From: an uncultured Collinsella sp.
GTDB taxonomy: Bacteria > Actinomycetota > Coriobacteriia > Coriobacteriales > Coriobacteriaceae
Direction of reading: 5' to 3'
NCBI GenBank assembly: GCA_900544225.1
Contig: UQUD01000006.1
Span: 1-42,282 of the forward strand
DNA: 42,282 nt
The notes beneath the pieces are model-generated. The model worked only from the letters and a program-made list of their open reading frames with translations, had not been told where the DNA came from and made no database searches. Both the position numbers and the translations under genes were made by a program. Shown piece by piece: positions 24,872 through 31,981 of this stretch (its first letter is position 1; each line of letters begins with the position of its first letter).

Positions 24872-25715
24872 GTGCGAGAGCAATATCGATGAGCTGATTG
24901 TCCCCGAGCTTGCGGGAATTGCTGGGACGGTTTCGTCAAGGCTCTCTGATTTCCGGGATTGGCGCGGCGATGCTTCTGCGGATGTTTCCGAGTTGGAGAC
25001 AGCCGCTTCGGACCTTGAGGTTTGCGGGCTGACCGTTACGGCGATTGATTTCGCAAATCCGTGCGCGCGCTACTCCGAGGTTTCCTTTGAGCTCGGCGGG
25101 TATGTCGTGCACGGCCGTTTGATTGAGCCTGTTGGTCGTGACCGGGCATCCGAGCTTGTGCCACTATGCCTGATGTTTCACGACATCGACCGACCCGTGC
25201 GCGGCTGGCATCACATGACGAGATTTGTCGCCATGGGGTATGCCGTCCTCGCGCTGGACGATGAGACTATTGGATCCAACGATCTGCAGCAGGGGATTAC
25301 CTCGCCTGCTTTTGTCGAGCGTGTCCGTTGGGGCTGCGCGTTGGCGAAGGTTGCGCGCAACCTTGATGGCATGGATCCCGACCGCATCTTTGCATGGGGC
25401 GAGGGCCTTGGCGGCGGTGTCGCGCTGGCGGTTTCTGCTCTGGACGAGCGGGGCCTTGCCTGCACGGCGCTTGCCAATCCGCTTCCCAGCGGTCTCGAGA
25501 CGCTGTCGCCTCGGGTTCGTGGCTCGGTGCTCATGGGCACATCGCTCATGGATACCGTGAGTGATCCCAAGGGTCAGTTTGCCGTATTCAACGGTCTTGA
25601 GTGTGACCGGAGGCATATCATCTATGCCAAATACGCTCACGAGCGCATCAATGCGTTCGAAAACGAAGTCGTCGACTTCTTTAACCAAACGTTCTATTCG
25701 TGTTCTTTGGCCTAG
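24864..25715 (+). CDS. Degenerate paralogue of the AXE1 esterase (predicted pseudoenzyme)
   Basis: A 283-residue protein that aligns with the preceding esterase over most of its length: RIFAWGEGLGGG against RVFVNGASQGGG, DPKGQFAVFNGLECDRRH against PPATQFAVYNNLTCEKRH, and KYAHERINAF against GFGHEEIQDF. The catalytic serine position is Gly181, and the oxyanion segment FHGYPG has become FHDIDR, while Asp230 and His259 remain. A lid-like segment of about 40 residues is missing. It is therefore unlikely to be an ester hydrolase of the usual type; it may bind or regulate the active partner. The ATG overlaps the esterase by 8 nt with a GGGAGGGGAGG site, so the two should be made together. It is intact, not a broken gene. 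Confidence 0.75.
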   Translation: MSKCESNIDELIVPELAGIAGTVSSRLSDFRDWRGDASADVSELETAASDLEVCGLTVTAIDFANPCARYSEVSFELGGYVVHGRLIEPVGRDRASELVPLCLMFHDIDRPVRGWHHMTRFVAMGYAVLALDDETIGSNDLQQGITSPAFVERVRWGCALAKVARNLDGMDPDRIFAWGEGLGGGVALAVSALDERGLACTALANPLPSGLETLSPRVRGSVLMGTSLMDTVSDPKGQFAVFNGLECDRRHIIYAKYAHERINAFENEVVDFFNQTFYSCSLA

Positions 25716-25783
25716 ACGGCCTGGACACCGCCAACAAGAGTGGGCGGCATAGGGCTGCCCGCCAGACAACTAAGGAGATTCTT

Positions 25784-26704
25784 GTGGCAACTCAGAAATT
25801 CACCGGCGTTATCCCTCCCGTCGTTGTTCCCGATACCGAAGACCACCAGCTCGACGTTGCCTCCTTTGAGCGCAGCATCAACCGCATGATCGATGCCGGC
25901 GTCGATGGCCTGTTCTTCCTGGGCTCCTCGGGCGAGGTCGTCTTCTCCACCGACGAGCGCCGTCGCCAGATTGTCGCAGAGGCCGTCCGTATCGTCGACC
26001 ACCGCGTTCCCGTTCTGGTCGGCATCATCGACACCGAGACCGAGCGCATGATCGAGCACGGCAAGGTCGCTCAGGAGCTGGGCGCCGATGCGCTCGTCGC
26101 CACCTGCCCGTTCTATGCCCTGCAGGGCATGACCGAGGTCGAGGAGCACTTCCGCATCCTTCACGAGGAACTCGACCTGCCCATCTTCGCCTACGACATC
26201 CCCGTGTGCGTCCACACCAAGCTTCCCTGGAAGCTTCTTGCCAAGCTCGGCGCCGAGGGCGTCCTTGCTGGCGTCAAGGATTCCTCGGGTGATGACATCT
26301 CGTTCCGCTACCTCGTTCAGGAGAACGAAAAGAACGGCCATCCGATGAGCATCCTCACCGGTCACGAGGTTGTTGTCGACGGCGCTTACCTCGGTGGCGC
26401 CGACGGCTCTGTCCCGGGTCTCGCCAACGTTGAGCCCGAGGGCTACGTTCGTCAGTGGAAGGCCGCTCAGGCTGGTGACTGGGCTACCGTCAAGGCCGAG
26501 CAGGATCGCCTCAATGAGATTTCGCACATCTGGGATGTCACCTCGGGCGTCCAGGGCTATGCCGGTGGCGTCGGCGCCTTCAAGACCGCTATGAACCTCA
26601 TGGGCATCTTCGACAGCCCGACCATGCCGCGCCCGGTGAAGGCCATGACCGGTGAGAACGTCGAGGCGATTCGCAAGGTCCTCCAGGACAACGGTCTCCT
26701 GTAA
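25784..26704 (+). CDS. nanA: DHDPS/NAL-family aldolase, candidate N-acetylneuraminate lyase
   Basis: A 306-residue class I aldolase of the dihydrodipicolinate synthase / N-acetylneuraminate lyase family. The Schiff-base lysine is Lys165 in GVKDSSGD, the catalytic tyrosine is Tyr137 in FAYDIP, and the pyruvate carboxylate loop is GSSGE (47-51); the Tyr and Lys fall at the same positions as in E. coli NanA. In the cluster it would split sialic acid into ManNAc and pyruvate for the kinase and NanE that follow. However, residues equivalent to E. coli NanA Asp191, Glu192 and Ser208, which hold the sugar, appear here as Glu, Val and Gly, so another 2-keto-3-deoxy acid substrate is possible. GTG 25784 has TAAGGAG six nt upstream. 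Codon bias is high. Confidence 0.75.
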   Translation: MATQKFTGVIPPVVVPDTEDHQLDVASFERSINRMIDAGVDGLFFLGSSGEVVFSTDERRRQIVAEAVRIVDHRVPVLVGIIDTETERMIEHGKVAQELGADALVATCPFYALQGMTEVEEHFRILHEELDLPIFAYDIPVCVHTKLPWKLLAKLGAEGVLAGVKDSSGDDISFRYLVQENEKNGHPMSILTGHEVVVDGAYLGGADGSVPGLANVEPEGYVRQWKAAQAGDWATVKAEQDRLNEISHIWDVTSGVQGYAGGVGAFKTAMNLMGIFDSPTMPRPVKAMTGENVEAIRKVLQDNGLL

Positions 26705-26710
26705 AGCTTC

Positions 26711-26800
26711 CCCAGGCACCCGATCTTGGGGCTCAAGTGGTCGGGCGTGACCCATTAGGTCAACGCCCGACCACTTTCACCCCAACCTCGGGCACCTGGG
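26711..26800. repeat. 90-nt imperfect palindrome between nanA-like and nanK-like genes
   Basis: Nested perfect arms are present: CCCAGG/CCTGGG outermost with CCCGA/TCGGG after a 2-nt internal loop, TTGGGG/CCCCAA, the 14-bp AAGTGGTCGGGCGT / ACGCCCGACCACTT, and GACC/GGTC around the tip. No T tract follows on + and no known element was recognised. It could be a processing or attenuation hairpin or a small mobile palindrome. Confidence 0.75.
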
Positions 26801-26874
26801 AAACCTTTACCAAGTTGCGGCGATAACACCGCCTTCATTTCCTGTAGTTGTTTTTGTCTCCGAAGGAGAACGAC

Positions 26875-27840
26875 ATGGAGAACAAGTACGTCTGCTCTGT
26901 CGATATCGGCGGAACTAAGATCGCGACTGCCATCATGGAGTATCCGGCTGACGGCGGTGTGCCCCATCCCGTTTTTGAGGCTGAGGTTCCCACCGAGGCC
27001 CAGGAGGGTGGCGAAGCAGTCTTCCAGCGCATCGAGGCGTCTATCAAGGCAGCTCTTGAGGCAAATCCCGATGTCGAGGTCCTCGGAGTTGGCATCGGCG
27101 CTGCCGGTGTCGTCGACCCCAAGACGGGCGCCATCGCGTATGCCAATGAGATTATGCCCGGCTGGTCCGGTGTTCAGTTGGGGCCGCGTCTGCGCGAGGA
27201 CCTCGGCCTTCCCGTTGCCGTTGTAGGCGACGTGCAGGCTCATGCTCTGGGCGAGGCCCACTGGGGCGTCGGCAAGGGCAAGTTCTCCGTCTTGTGTTTG
27301 GGCATCGGTACGGGCATCGGCGGCGCATATGTCGAGAACGGCCGCGTGATGCAGGGCTTCCATGGTGCTGCCGGTCATATGGGCCACATCGAGTGCTCGG
27401 CTGCCGCCGGCATTCCCTGTGCCTGCGGGCGTTCCGGCCATCTGGAGTCGGTTGCTTCCGGAACATCAATCGGGCGCATGTACGATGAGCGTTTTGGCCG
27501 CGTCGACCCCAGCCGTCCTTCGGTTGGCCGTGACGTGAACGACCTGTGCCGCGCAGGTGACGCAAAGGCGACCGAGGTCATTCATGACGCCGGCTTTGCG
27601 CTGGGCGCCAGCCTAGGCTCGCTTGCTAACATCCTGGACCCTGAGGTCATCGTGCTTTCGGGCGGCGTGATTCACCAAGGTCCCGATTGGCGTTCACAGA
27701 CGTGGAAGGACTCGGTGCACGAGGGCTATGCCAGCCAGGCGCTCGACCCGCTTCAGGACACGCCGATTCTCATCGGCTCTCTGGAGGGCGACGCGCCGCT
27801 CATCGGTGCCGCCGAACACCTTCTTGCATCGTTGAAGTAA
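26875..27840 (+). CDS. nanK: ROK-family sugar kinase, candidate N-acetylmannosamine kinase
   Basis: Predicted to phosphorylate ManNAc at C6, giving the substrate of NanE. The 321-residue product starts with the ATP-binding motif DIGGTKIATAI (10-20), has the catalytic aspartate in VGDVQAHALGE (Asp119), GIGTGIGGAYV for phosphate binding and the ROK zinc site. That site is unusual: after GHMGHIEC (167-174) the motif reads CACGRSGH, so the third cysteine of CxCxxxxC is His189. ATG 26875 has AAGGAG six nt upstream. ROK members differ widely in sugar choice (glucose, GlcNAc, ManNAc, fructose), so the sugar is assigned by its position between the aldolase and nanE. Confidence 0.8.
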   Translation: MENKYVCSVDIGGTKIATAIMEYPADGGVPHPVFEAEVPTEAQEGGEAVFQRIEASIKAALEANPDVEVLGVGIGAAGVVDPKTGAIAYANEIMPGWSGVQLGPRLREDLGLPVAVVGDVQAHALGEAHWGVGKGKFSVLCLGIGTGIGGAYVENGRVMQGFHGAAGHMGHIECSAAAGIPCACGRSGHLESVASGTSIGRMYDERFGRVDPSRPSVGRDVNDLCRAGDAKATEVIHDAGFALGASLGSLANILDPEVIVLSGGVIHQGPDWRSQTWKDSVHEGYASQALDPLQDTPILIGSLEGDAPLIGAAEHLLASLK

Positions 27841-27857
27841 ACATAACTACCAAGTGC

Positions 27858-27955
27858 GCCTTCTGAGGTGCCGCAGATTGACGTGAAAGAGGAGCGAAGC
27901 GTACTTCGGTACGCGAGCGACGGTTTGAACGTCAAGGTGCGGTGTCTCAGAAGGC
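27858..27955. repeat. 98-nt nested palindrome just upstream of nanE
   Basis: Outer arms GCCTTCTGAG / CTCAGAAGGC (27858-27867 with 27946-27955) enclose CCGCA/TGCGG, TTGACGT/ACGTCAA and a tip hairpin GCGTAC-TTCG-GTACGC. The right end merges into TGTTTTGAG and the nanE ribosome site 9-25 nt later. Like the 26.7-kb element, it fills nearly the whole intergenic gap. Confidence 0.75.
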
Positions 27956-27980
27956 TGTTTTGAGAAAGGTTGAGTCGAAC

Positions 27981-28667
27981 ATGACCGTTGATCCTTTGAT
28001 CCAGTCCCTGAAGGGCAAGCTCGTCGTGAGCGTTCAGGCGTATATGGGCGAGCCGCTTCGTACGCCCGAGACCATGGCTCAAATGTCTCGCGCTTGCGAG
28101 CTTGGCGGCGCCGCCGCCATTCGCTGCCAGGGCCTAGCCGACATTGCCGCCATTAAGGGTCGCTGTGAGGTTCCCGTCATCGGCCTGTGGAAGGACGGGC
28201 ACGAGGGCGTTTACATCACGCCGACGCTGCGTCACGCTCGCGCCTGCGTTGCTGCGGGTGCCGATATCGTGGCGATCGACGCCACCGATCGTCCGCGCCC
28301 CGATGGCAAGTCGCTCGAGGATACTTTCCGTCCGCTGCACGAGGAAGGCGTGCTTCTGATGGCGGACTGCGCCACTATCGAGGATATTCGTCGCGCGGTC
28401 GATATGGGCTTCGATCTGGTGTCCACCACGCTCTCTCACGGTGTCGCCGCCATCGACTGCACTATGGCCGATGGTCCCGACCTGCCGCTCCTGCGTCAGG
28501 CGACCGAGGAATTTCCCGGCCTTCCCATCATTTGCGAGGGTCGCGTGCATACGCCCGAGGAGGCTCGCGCTGCAATCGACGCCGGCGCGTGGGCCGTTGT
28601 CGTCGGCACCGCTATCACGCACCCCACGAGTATTACAAGTTGGTTCAAGGCTGCGCTTGAGGCGTAA
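27981..28667 (+). CDS. nanE: N-acetylmannosamine-6-phosphate 2-epimerase
   Basis: Converts ManNAc-6-P to GlcNAc-6-P, which then enters amino-sugar catabolism through NagA and NagB (not in this window). The 228-residue TIM-barrel protein shows the NanE hallmarks: SVQAYMGEPLRTPETMAQM near the N-terminus, GGAAAIRCQGLADIAAI, PVIGLWK with the catalytic lysine region, YITPTLRHA, IVAIDATDRPRP and ICEGRVHTPEEARAAIDAGAWAVVVGTAITHP. ATG 27981 lies after AAAGG with somewhat long spacing (about 11 nt), so translation may be modest. This is the most diagnostic gene for the sialic-acid interpretation of the cluster. Confidence 0.92.
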   Translation: MTVDPLIQSLKGKLVVSVQAYMGEPLRTPETMAQMSRACELGGAAAIRCQGLADIAAIKGRCEVPVIGLWKDGHEGVYITPTLRHARACVAAGADIVAIDATDRPRPDGKSLEDTFRPLHEEGVLLMADCATIEDIRRAVDMGFDLVSTTLSHGVAAIDCTMADGPDLPLLRQATEEFPGLPIICEGRVHTPEEARAAIDAGAWAVVVGTAITHPTSITSWFKAALEA

Positions 28668-28694
28668 GACGGGCCTCGTATCCGCATGGGGCGG

Positions 28695-28700
28695 TATACT
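28695..28700 (+). promoter_or_regulatory. Possible -10 element for rapZ
   Basis: TATACT lies 65 nt upstream of rapZ and just before a GC-rich hairpin. No -35 element is evident. If used, the transcript would begin ahead of that hairpin, which would then act as a leader attenuator. Confidence 0.3.
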
Positions 28701-28718
28701 CAATAAAGGCAATTGATC

Positions 28719-28754
28719 GCGCGGGATCCGCTGGCCGGGTCCCGCGCTTATTTT
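28719..28754 (+). terminator. Terminator or attenuator before rapZ
   Basis: An 11-bp stem with one wobble (GCGCGGGATCC at 28719-28729 with 28737-28747) is followed by TTATTTT. It closes the nan-type cluster. It lies so close to rapZ that the T tract runs into the AGGAGG ribosome site. Confidence 0.75.
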
Positions 28755-28765
28755 AGGAGGCGCAC

Positions 28766-29686
28766 ATGCAAAAGGGAGATGCCATGGATGCGGCGGAGCG
28801 CTCGGAGCGCATCCCCGATATCGTTATCATCACCGGAATGTCCGGATCGGGCCGAACGCAAGCCATGCATGTGTTTGAGGACATGGGCTATTTTTGTATC
28901 GATAACCTGCCCCCGCGCCTGATTGCCCAGCTTGCAGAGCTCGTTGGCATCAATACAGGCGTGGGCAGGCACCTTGCCGTCACCTGTGACCTTCGTAGCC
29001 AGGGCTTATTCGATGAACTGCTCGATGCTGTTGCCGCACTGGAAGAGCGCGAGATGAGCTGCGACATTGTGTTTCTCGAGGCGTCTGACGAGGTGCTGAT
29101 TCGCCGGTATAGCGAAAACCGTCGCCGCCATCCCATTGCAAAGCCGGGGGAGACCACGGCCGACGCTATTCAGCGTGAACGTCTGCAGCTGCAGGGCGTT
29201 CGCGATCGAGCGGATATGATTATCGACACGAGCCGCTTGCGCACTTCTGCCTTACGTAACAAGCTTCGCATGGCTTTTTCCGAGCTGTCCGACCAGCAGC
29301 TTATGGACGTCCACGTGTTCTCGTTTGGCTTTAAGCATGGCATGCCCGTCGAGGCGGATATCATGATCGATGTTCGCTTCTTGCCCAATCCGTTCTACGA
29401 TCCCGAGATGCGCACCATGACCGGTCTCGATAAGAAGGTCTCCGATTTTGTCTTGGACCACCCCAAGACCCAGGAGTTCTGGAAGGCCTGGACCCAGCTG
29501 CTCGATACGGTCATGCCGGGTTATATCGCAGAGGGCAAGCCGCAGCTTTCCATTGCCATCGGCTGCACAGGCGGACAGCACCGTAGCGTCGCCATTGCCG
29601 AGGCCACAGCCCGCTACCTGGAGGGTGCTCAGTATCATGTAAGCATCTCCCACCGTGACCTGTCGCGTGCCAACACAAAGGCATAG
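28766..29686 (+). CDS. rapZ: RapZ/YvcJ-family nucleotide-binding protein
   Basis: A P-loop protein of the RapZ (YvcJ) family. In E. coli RapZ guides RNase E to the GlmZ small RNA and senses GlcN6P; in Gram-positives the role is less defined but linked to envelope and amino-sugar metabolism. The 306-residue product has Walker A GMSGSGRT (24-31) and the conserved C-terminal block IAIGCTGGQHRSVAIAE with HRDL near the end. ATG 28766 has a full AGGAGG site five nt upstream. whiA begins 6 nt after the stop. The yvcK gene that usually lies between rapZ and whiA is missing. Confidence 0.93.
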   Translation: MQKGDAMDAAERSERIPDIVIITGMSGSGRTQAMHVFEDMGYFCIDNLPPRLIAQLAELVGINTGVGRHLAVTCDLRSQGLFDELLDAVAALEEREMSCDIVFLEASDEVLIRRYSENRRRHPIAKPGETTADAIQRERLQLQGVRDRADMIIDTSRLRTSALRNKLRMAFSELSDQQLMDVHVFSFGFKHGMPVEADIMIDVRFLPNPFYDPEMRTMTGLDKKVSDFVLDHPKTQEFWKAWTQLLDTVMPGYIAEGKPQLSIAIGCTGGQHRSVAIAEATARYLEGAQYHVSISHRDLSRANTKA

Positions 29687-29692
29687 GTCTAC

Positions 29693-30622
29693 ATGTCGTT
29701 TACCGCTGAGGTGCGTGACGAGCTTGCGCGCTGCGAACCAGAATGCGAATACTGCGATTTGTCGACGCTTGCCGCCCTGACGCGTGTGAGCGGTACACTT
29801 TCGCTGGCCGGCTCCGGGCGGTATCGTTTGACGGTCGCGACCGAGACGGGTGCCGTCGCGCGCACGATGATCACACTGACGCATCGCATCCTTAAGCTCA
29901 AAACGGAATTCACCGTTCGTAAATCGGTCTTGCATAAGGTCCGTAACTATCTCATTACCCTGCCCGATCAGCCCGACCTGGACAAGGCTCTGGTGCTGCT
30001 GGGCATTCTCGACCGCAGGGGAGGGCTCGTCGCTGGTGTTCCCCGGCACATCGTTGCCCGTCCCTGCTGCAGGCTTGCCTACATCCGCGGCGCGCTCATC
30101 GCCGGCGGTTTCGTGGCCGATCCACGCGGCGATTTTCATTTGGAGATTGCGGTGCAGGGCGAGCAGTATGCCCGGGGGCTTTGCGATCTATTGGAGCAGA
30201 TTGGGGTCCATGCGCGCGTTAACGCGCGGCGCGGATCCTTTGCCGTCTACATTAAGAGCGCCGAGGAGATCGAGCAGCTTCTAAAGCTGGTCGGCGCCAA
30301 GCGCAGCGTTGCCGAGATCGAGGAAGCGCGCGCGGTCAAGTTGGTTAAGAACGATGTGAACCGTCGCGTGAACGCCGAGCTCGCCAACCAGACCAGAAGC
30401 GCCGGTGCTGCCCAACATCAGCTTGCGCTTATCGATGAGCTCGAGCAGCGCGGCCTTCGCGATGCGCTTCCGGATGCCTTGGCGGTCTTTTGCGACCTGC
30501 GCGAGCGCTATCCCGATCTGTCGCTGCGTGATTTAGGGGAGATGGCTGACCCTCCCTTGTCGAAGTCGGCCCTCTACCATCGAGTTTTGAGGCTTGAAAA
30601 GCTCATTGAAGCAAATCGGTAG
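29693..30622 (+). CDS. whiA: WhiA-type DNA-binding protein
   Basis: Conserved Gram-positive regulator; it controls sporulation-septation genes in Streptomyces and influences division and chromosome segregation in Bacillus. The 309-residue product begins MSFTAEVRDELAR, the family signature, followed by two LAGLIDADG-like halves (SRVSGTLSL... and YIRGALIAGGFVADPRGDFHLEI). A C-terminal helix-turn-helix region follows (LRDLGEMADPPLSKSALYHRVLRLEKL). The ATG is 6 nt after rapZ, with only weak ribosome-site match. A long AT-rich gap with a palindrome follows before gap. Confidence 0.93.
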   Translation: MSFTAEVRDELARCEPECEYCDLSTLAALTRVSGTLSLAGSGRYRLTVATETGAVARTMITLTHRILKLKTEFTVRKSVLHKVRNYLITLPDQPDLDKALVLLGILDRRGGLVAGVPRHIVARPCCRLAYIRGALIAGGFVADPRGDFHLEIAVQGEQYARGLCDLLEQIGVHARVNARRGSFAVYIKSAEEIEQLLKLVGAKRSVAEIEEARAVKLVKNDVNRRVNAELANQTRSAGAAQHQLALIDELEQRGLRDALPDALAVFCDLRERYPDLSLRDLGEMADPPLSKSALYHRVLRLEKLIEANR

Positions 30623-30815
30623 TTTAAAGTATCGACTTATATACGGATTTAGCTGCTATTTTATTCTTTAAAACGTTTTAACGTAAATTTGATTTTCAAT
30701 TTCGACTATTCTCGTGAAATTCAAGTCAAAAAAAAGGTATATTAGGCGAGTGGTTAGTTTGTGGGCCTCAACGGCGGGCGCTGTAGCTTGCGGGGGCCTT
30801 ACGAAAGGAGACACA
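30623..30815 (+). promoter_or_regulatory. gap promoter region
   Basis: A 193-nt gap, strikingly AT-rich up to about 30750. It contains the 14-bp perfect palindrome at 30668-30681 and a TATATT (30738-30743) as possible -10, preceded by a run of eight A residues. No -35 could be fixed with confidence. The GAAAGGAG site of gap closes the region. Confidence 0.5.
30668..30681. promoter_or_regulatory. Palindromic operator candidate before gap
   Basis: TTAAAACGTTTTAA is a perfect 14-bp palindrome with a central CG, the usual symmetry of LacI/CcpA-family operators. Related AAAACGTT cores lie before both binding-protein genes (17967 and 36075). Confidence 0.5.
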
Positions 30816-31841
30816 ATGGCAGTAAAGGTTGCTATTAACGGCTTCGGTCGCATCGGTCGTCTGGCTTTCCGTCAGATGTTCGGTCATGAGGGCTCCGAGA
30901 TCGTCGCTATCAACGACCTCACCTCTCCCGATATGCTCGCTTACCTGCTGAAGTACGACTCCACGCAGGGCAACTACGCTCGCGATCACGAGGTCGTTGC
31001 TGGCGAGGATTCCATCACCGTTGACGGCAAGGAGATCAAGATCTACAAGGAGGCCGACGCCAACAACCTGCCTTGGGGCGACCTCGACGTCGACGTCGTT
31101 CTCGAGTGCACCGGCTTCTACACCAGCAAGGCTAAGGCTCAGGCCCACATCAACGCTGGCGCCAAGAAGGTCGTCATCTCCGCTCCGGCCGGCAGCGATC
31201 TGCCCACCATCGTGTACAACGTCAACCACGAGACGCTGACCGCTGAGGACAACATCATCTCCGCTGCTTCCTGCACCACCAACTGCCTCGCCCCGATGGC
31301 CAAGGGTCTGAACGACTTCGCTCCCATCGTGTCCGGCATCATGACCACCATTCACGCCTGGACCGGCGACCAGATGCCGCTCGACGGCCCGCAGCGCAAG
31401 GGCAACAAGCGTCGTAGCCGCGCCTGCGCCGTCAACATCGTCCCCAACACCACCGGTGCTGCCAAGGCTATCGGCCTGGTTCTCCCCGAGCTCAACGGTA
31501 AGCTCATCGGTGCCGCCCAGCGCGTCCCGACGCCGACCGGCTCCATCACCAACCTCTACGCTGTCGTTGACAAGAAGGTCACCGTCGACGAGGTCAACGC
31601 CGCTATGAAGGCCTACGCTTCCACCATCTCCGAGACCTTCGGTTACAACGAGGACGACATCGTCTCCACCGACATCATCGGCGAGACCCACGGCTCCATC
31701 TTCGACGCCACTCAGACCATGTGCTCTGACCTCGGCAACGGCCAGACCCTCGTTCAGGTCACCTCTTGGTACGACAACGAGAACTCCTACACCTCTCAGA
31801 TGGTCCGCACCATCAAGTACTTCGAGAAGTTCGTTGCTTAA
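30816..31841 (+). CDS. gap: Glyceraldehyde-3-phosphate dehydrogenase
   Basis: Oxidises glyceraldehyde-3-phosphate to 1,3-bisphosphoglycerate with NAD+. The 341-residue product has the Rossmann start AINGFGRIGRLAFRQ (6-20), Asp34 in the NAD-specificity position, and the catalytic Cys153 in ASCTTNCLAP. ATG 30816 has GAAAGGAG upstream; a longer frame to 30714 crosses the promoter region. Codon use is among the most biased in the window, as expected for an abundant glycolytic enzyme. A strong terminator separates it from pgk, allowing independent levels. Confidence 0.97.
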   Translation: MAVKVAINGFGRIGRLAFRQMFGHEGSEIVAINDLTSPDMLAYLLKYDSTQGNYARDHEVVAGEDSITVDGKEIKIYKEADANNLPWGDLDVDVVLECTGFYTSKAKAQAHINAGAKKVVISAPAGSDLPTIVYNVNHETLTAEDNIISAASCTTNCLAPMAKGLNDFAPIVSGIMTTIHAWTGDQMPLDGPQRKGNKRRSRACAVNIVPNTTGAAKAIGLVLPELNGKLIGAAQRVPTPTGSITNLYAVVDKKVTVDEVNAAMKAYASTISETFGYNEDDIVSTDIIGETHGSIFDATQTMCSDLGNGQTLVQVTSWYDNENSYTSQMVRTIKYFEKFVA

Positions 31842-31878
31842 TTTAGCTTTTAGCGAATAGCTCGTTGAGCGTCTAAAG

Positions 31879-31926
31879 AAGGGCGCGGCCTCATAGGGCT
31901 TACACCCTAGGGTCGCGCCCTTTTTA
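31879..31926 (+). terminator. gap terminator
   Basis: A long stem (AAGGGCGCG at 31879-31887 with CGCGCCCTT at 31914-31922, extended inward by GGCC/GGTC-type and TAGGG/CCCTA pairs) continues into TTTTT at 31921-31925. Confidence 0.9.
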
Positions 31927-31981
31927 TAGGAAATCGTCTGCCGTAATGGGAGGCAGACACGTACGAAAGGTAGAAGCAAAC

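Noticed and set aside
24864..25715. Calling the second esterase copy a pseudogene
   Set aside because: It has an intact frame, a strong ribosome site and coupled translation; only catalytic residues are substituted, which fits a pseudoenzyme better.
30714..30815. Upstream in-frame start for gap
   Set aside because: The extra 34 residues come from the AT-rich promoter region, are rich in Lys/Arg and are absent from the GAPDH family; ATG 30816 has GAAAGGAG.
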